The position numbers and the translations under genes are program-made. Under the pieces are notes generated by a model. That model saw only the letters and a program-made list of their open reading frames with translations, had not been told where the DNA came from and made no database searches. From Prevotella sp. UBA2755 (lineage in GTDB: Bacteria > Bacteroidota > Bacteroidia > Bacteroidales > Bacteroidaceae), in NCBI GenBank assembly GCA_002353225.1, contig DEJF01000075.1, positions 1 through 48,703 of the forward strand: a stretch of 48,703 nucleotides of DNA, given 5' to 3'. Positions 47,180 through 48,703 of this stretch are shown here, in pieces (position 1 is the stretch's first letter; every line of letters begins with the position of its first letter).

Positions 47180-47187
47180 CAAAGATA
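47180..47187 (-). promoter_or_regulatory. -7 box (TATCTTTG) for the VirE-type gene
   Basis: TATCTTTG on the minus strand; start near 47174, ATG at 47152. Confidence 0.7.
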
Positions 47188-47601
47188 CAAAGAAATGCCT
47201 TGGATTGCAAGTACTTGTATGGGGGGATACCGTATTCGTCTATGTGGTATTTAATATACGTTTCATCCGAACAGGGTGGACGACATACCAGAACAGGGTG
47301 TCCGCAGTATTCGGACTGACAATACCAAGAACGCTTACAAATTTTGGGACAAAAGTTAAAGAGTAAAAAATAGCATTAACACGAGGAGGAAAAGTGACAC
47401 TTAGGTGCAGGAAAAGTCTCTTTCTTTGTCATGTAACTGCTTGATAATCAGTGAAGGTGCAGGTTTGCAGGAGTTTTGTGTCTTATCAGTAAGCGTATTC
47501 GTATTTAGTGGACAAAACAATGAAAGAACAATGATGCAGGGAAACCATTGACGAAATCAGCAGCAGATGCGGTGACCTGATGCGTTAAATTATAATAAAA
47601 G
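47188..47601. other. Intergenic stretch with short repeated motifs
   Basis: No convincing gene. GAACAGGGTG occurs twice (about 47268 and 47292) and GGTGCAGG twice (47404 and 47456); its complement also lies at the 3' end of the VirE-type gene (CCTGCACC). These may be remnants of a mobile element or binding sites; I cannot assign them. Confidence 0.35.
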
Positions 47602-47630
47602 TTACCATTTGGTAAGTTACCCAAAGGTAA
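47602..47630 (+). promoter_or_regulatory. Tandem palindromic operators TTACC-N4-GGTAA
   Basis: Two perfect inverted repeats one base apart: TTACCATTTGGTAA (47602-47615) and TTACCCAAAGGTAA (47617-47630). They cover the -33 region of the promoter whose -7 box is at 47637, which lacks a TTTG element, the arrangement expected for repression by a dimer. Confidence 0.7.
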
Positions 47631-47636
47631 TTTTTG

Positions 47637-47644
47637 TATCTTTG
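47637..47644 (+). promoter_or_regulatory. -7 box (TATCTTTG) of the operator-controlled promoter
   Basis: An exact TAnnTTTG match within TTTGTATCTTTGC; start near 47650, upstream of the ATGs at 47671 and 47717. Confidence 0.75.
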
Positions 47645-47670
47645 CCGTGTAAACAAACACATAGAAGAAT

Positions 47671-47832
47671 ATGAATGCTCCATTTCAATACGGGACGTTA
47701 GCAACGAAAGAAAGATATGGTACAGATAGAGTCAAAAGGAGAACGATCGTTCATTCATGGCATCGCGGAACTCGAAGGGTGCCGTTGCTATTTCTGGGGA
47801 GAGAATCTCCTGTTGGTGGAGGACAAAGATAA
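47671..47832 (+). pseudogene. Truncated N-terminus of a DUF234/ORC-like AAA+ ATPase, or a short leader ORF
   Basis: An ORF of 53 codons starts MNAPFQYGTLATKERYGTDR. The first 14 residues match the start of the Bacteroidetes AAA+ ATPases that begin roughly NAPFxxGxLAxxxxFIDR, and GTDRV could be a worn FIDRVEDR. Then similarity ends and codon character is lost (VHSWHRGTRRVP). It overlaps the next gene in another frame. Either an ATPase gene was cut off here and its promoter captured by 47717-48169, or it is a translated upstream ORF. Confidence 0.4.
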
Positions 47833-48169
47833 TGGCCGCTATTTGGTGAATATGGCGACAGGGAAAGTGAGAAAAATCTCTGAGCCAGGAAAGTTGGTCG
47901 GTTTCTCAGATGAGGAGATTGATTTCGAGTCAATCGAGAAACTGCCACACAGTCACAATGCCCGTTTGCGATTGTTGCAATATGGTGGTATCAGCCGTTG
48001 GAACGACTGTACGGACGGATTGATCACCCTCTGTTGGACCCTCTATCCCGATGGTCGCTATTTTGCGGATGAGGACGGTTTCGGCATGGAGGACAATGAT
48101 GAAGTACAGGTTTATTGTGTGATGAACGACAACTTAGAGGTTGTCAAACCATTTGGACCTGGAAAGTAA
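47717..48169 (+). CDS. Uncharacterised 150-aa protein behind tandem operators
   Basis: I do not recognise the family. No signal peptide or membrane segment; acidic (pI low), with a beta-like N-terminal half (CRCYFWGENLLLVEDKDNGR, YLVNMATGKVRKIS) and a C-terminal half containing LRLLQYGGISRWNDCTDGLI and FADEDGFGMEDNDEVQVYCV. The frame has normal codon use and a plausible ATG at 47717, though ATG choice is not supported by a clear signal. It is the only complete gene behind the TTACC-N4-GGTAA operator promoter. Function unknown; immunity- or regulatory-type small proteins would fit the neighbourhood. Confidence 0.65.
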   Translation: MVQIESKGERSFIHGIAELEGCRCYFWGENLLLVEDKDNGRYLVNMATGKVRKISEPGKLVGFSDEEIDFESIEKLPHSHNARLRLLQYGGISRWNDCTDGLITLCWTLYPDGRYFADEDGFGMEDNDEVQVYCVMNDNLEVVKPFGPGK

Positions 48170-48268
48170 TCTATGAATTGAGTAAATGCGTTAAAGTGGG
48201 ATCAGTACGGGACTAGTTCTTTAAAGATGCATAGTTTCAACTTCATTATTCATTTTGTCTCCCAGTTA

Positions 48269-48300
48269 TTTGGTAGTCTGATAAAGTTTTTGTAACTTTG
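48269..48300 (+). promoter_or_regulatory. Consensus promoter TTTG-N20-TAACTTTG for the HipB-like gene
   Basis: TTTG (48269-48272), 20 bp, TAACTTTG (48293-48300). The -33 element lies in ATTTGGTA, an 8-mer also present in the first operator at 47607-47614. Start near 48306; ATG 48335. Confidence 0.75.
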
Positions 48301-48334
48301 CAACTGATAAGATATTATTCTTTTCGGTGCGACT

Positions 48335-48673
48335 ATGGAGGAAACAAACGATATATTATCAGTTCTTGAAAACTATACGCTCACTGATAGTGAGGATGTG
48401 GCTAAAGAAATTGCTGACAACTTTCGCAAGCGGCGTGTAGAGAAGAATCTTACTCGTGATCAAGTGGCGGAGATGTCAGGGGTTGCGATGAGTAATATCG
48501 TGAGATTCGAGCAAAAAGGACTGATCTCACTCAAAAACCTCATTGGTTTAGCAAAGGCTTTAGGCTACTCTTCGGAAATAAAGAGTATCTTCGCCCAGCC
48601 CAAGTATTCCACCATGGAGGAACTAACGCAGATTCGCAGGAACCAGAACAAGAAAAAAGCGCATAGGAAATGA
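48335..48673 (+). CDS. XRE-family HTH regulator, HipB-like antitoxin
   Basis: 112 residues. An N-terminal helical part (ENYTLTDSEDVAKEIADNFR) precedes a canonical XRE HTH: FRKRRVEKNLTRDQVAEMSG, then VAMSNIVRFEQKGLISLKNL and IGLAKALG. The C-terminal basic tail (RRNQNKKKAHRK) could contact DNA or the toxin. The gene overlaps the next start by 4 bp, and that gene reads like HipA, so this should be the antitoxin and autorepressor of a HipBA-type pair. Confidence 0.85.
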   Translation: MEETNDILSVLENYTLTDSEDVAKEIADNFRKRRVEKNLTRDQVAEMSGVAMSNIVRFEQKGLISLKNLIGLAKALGYSSEIKSIFAQPKYSTMEELTQIRRNQNKKKAHRK

Positions 48674-48703
48674 CGAAAATAGAACTTCTCAACGTCAGGT
48701 ATC
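48670..48703 (+). CDS. Probable HipA-type kinase toxin, N-terminus only (runs off the window)
   Basis: The ATG overlaps the stop of the HipB-like gene (ATGA). Only eleven codons are visible, MTKIELLNVRY, which fit the start of HipA-like proteins in Bacteroidales. HipA is a Ser/Thr kinase that inactivates glutamyl-tRNA synthetase. The identification rests mainly on the overlap with a HipB-like gene. Confidence 0.5.
   Translation, partial: MTKIELLNVRY

Noticed and set aside
47153..47182. TTG start of the VirE-type gene
   Set aside because: It overlaps the TATCTTTG -7 box on the minus strand.

Overview
The window looks like a chromosomal segment of a gut or oral Bacteroidales bacterium of the Prevotella/Segatella type. 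Evidence seen in the sequence: most promoters carry the Bacteroidetes -7 box TAnnTTTG, several with TTTG 19-20 bp upstream; start codons generally lack a Shine-Dalgarno; and the families fit (DUF3098 next to FtsX, DUF5686, RND efflux with lipoprotein adaptor, VirE/BT4734-type protein, secreted proteins with a YDLQGR-type C-terminus). The species call is inference. I found no tRNA, rRNA or CRISPR array.

Layout. 1-4400: tail of an hsp20 gene, then an accessory block (guanidinium/SMR exporter, PNPOx-like protein with a small HTH gene, AraC regulator, condensation-type acyltransferase) bracketed by two copies of the 3' end of an HMA-type metal-binding gene, suggesting an insertion or recombination scar. 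4500-8400: TIGR04076 protein, CDF metal exporter, a two-gene unit with a SUFU-domain protein, and a sugar O-acetyltransferase. 8550-11100: secreted beta-helix protein plus a small partner. 11135-12891: an insertion sequence with terminal inverted repeats, a 9-bp target duplication and a frameshifted transposase.

13029-24521 is the most striking region: one tightly overlapped ten-gene operon encoding an AraC regulator, a YghO-like GNAT protein, one ketosynthase, ACP, hotdog dehydratase-like protein, MMPL exporter, carotenoid-desaturase-like FAD enzyme, ketoreductase, LolA-like carrier and a DUF5686 envelope protein. It resembles a stripped-down relative of aryl-polyene/flexirubin clusters: it should build an (unsaturated) acyl chain on the ACP and move it to the outer membrane, but it lacks a second KS, an aromatic starter enzyme and a ligase.

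24531-45023 is mostly core: short sigma factor and hsp20, formate-THF ligase, RND tripartite efflux operon ending in an lpxA-like gene, radical SAM protein, ftsX-DUF3098-uppP-truB-queA-folK run, GH28 pectinase, rpsO and typA on mirror-image divergent promoters, a VanX-like dipeptidase and a LolA-like protein. 45128-48703 is accessory again: VirE-type protein, a promoter covered by tandem palindromes leading a truncated ATPase start and an unknown gene, and the start of a HipB/HipA-like pair.

The strongest uncatalogued signals are (i) two 66-bp arrays of 22-bp-phased direct repeats (2468-2533 and, inverted, 8552-8617), each about 75 bp upstream of a promoter, (ii) the compact ketosynthase operon, (iii) tandem TTACC-N4-GGTAA operators at 47602-47630, and (iv) divergent promoters whose -7 regions are perfect mirror images.
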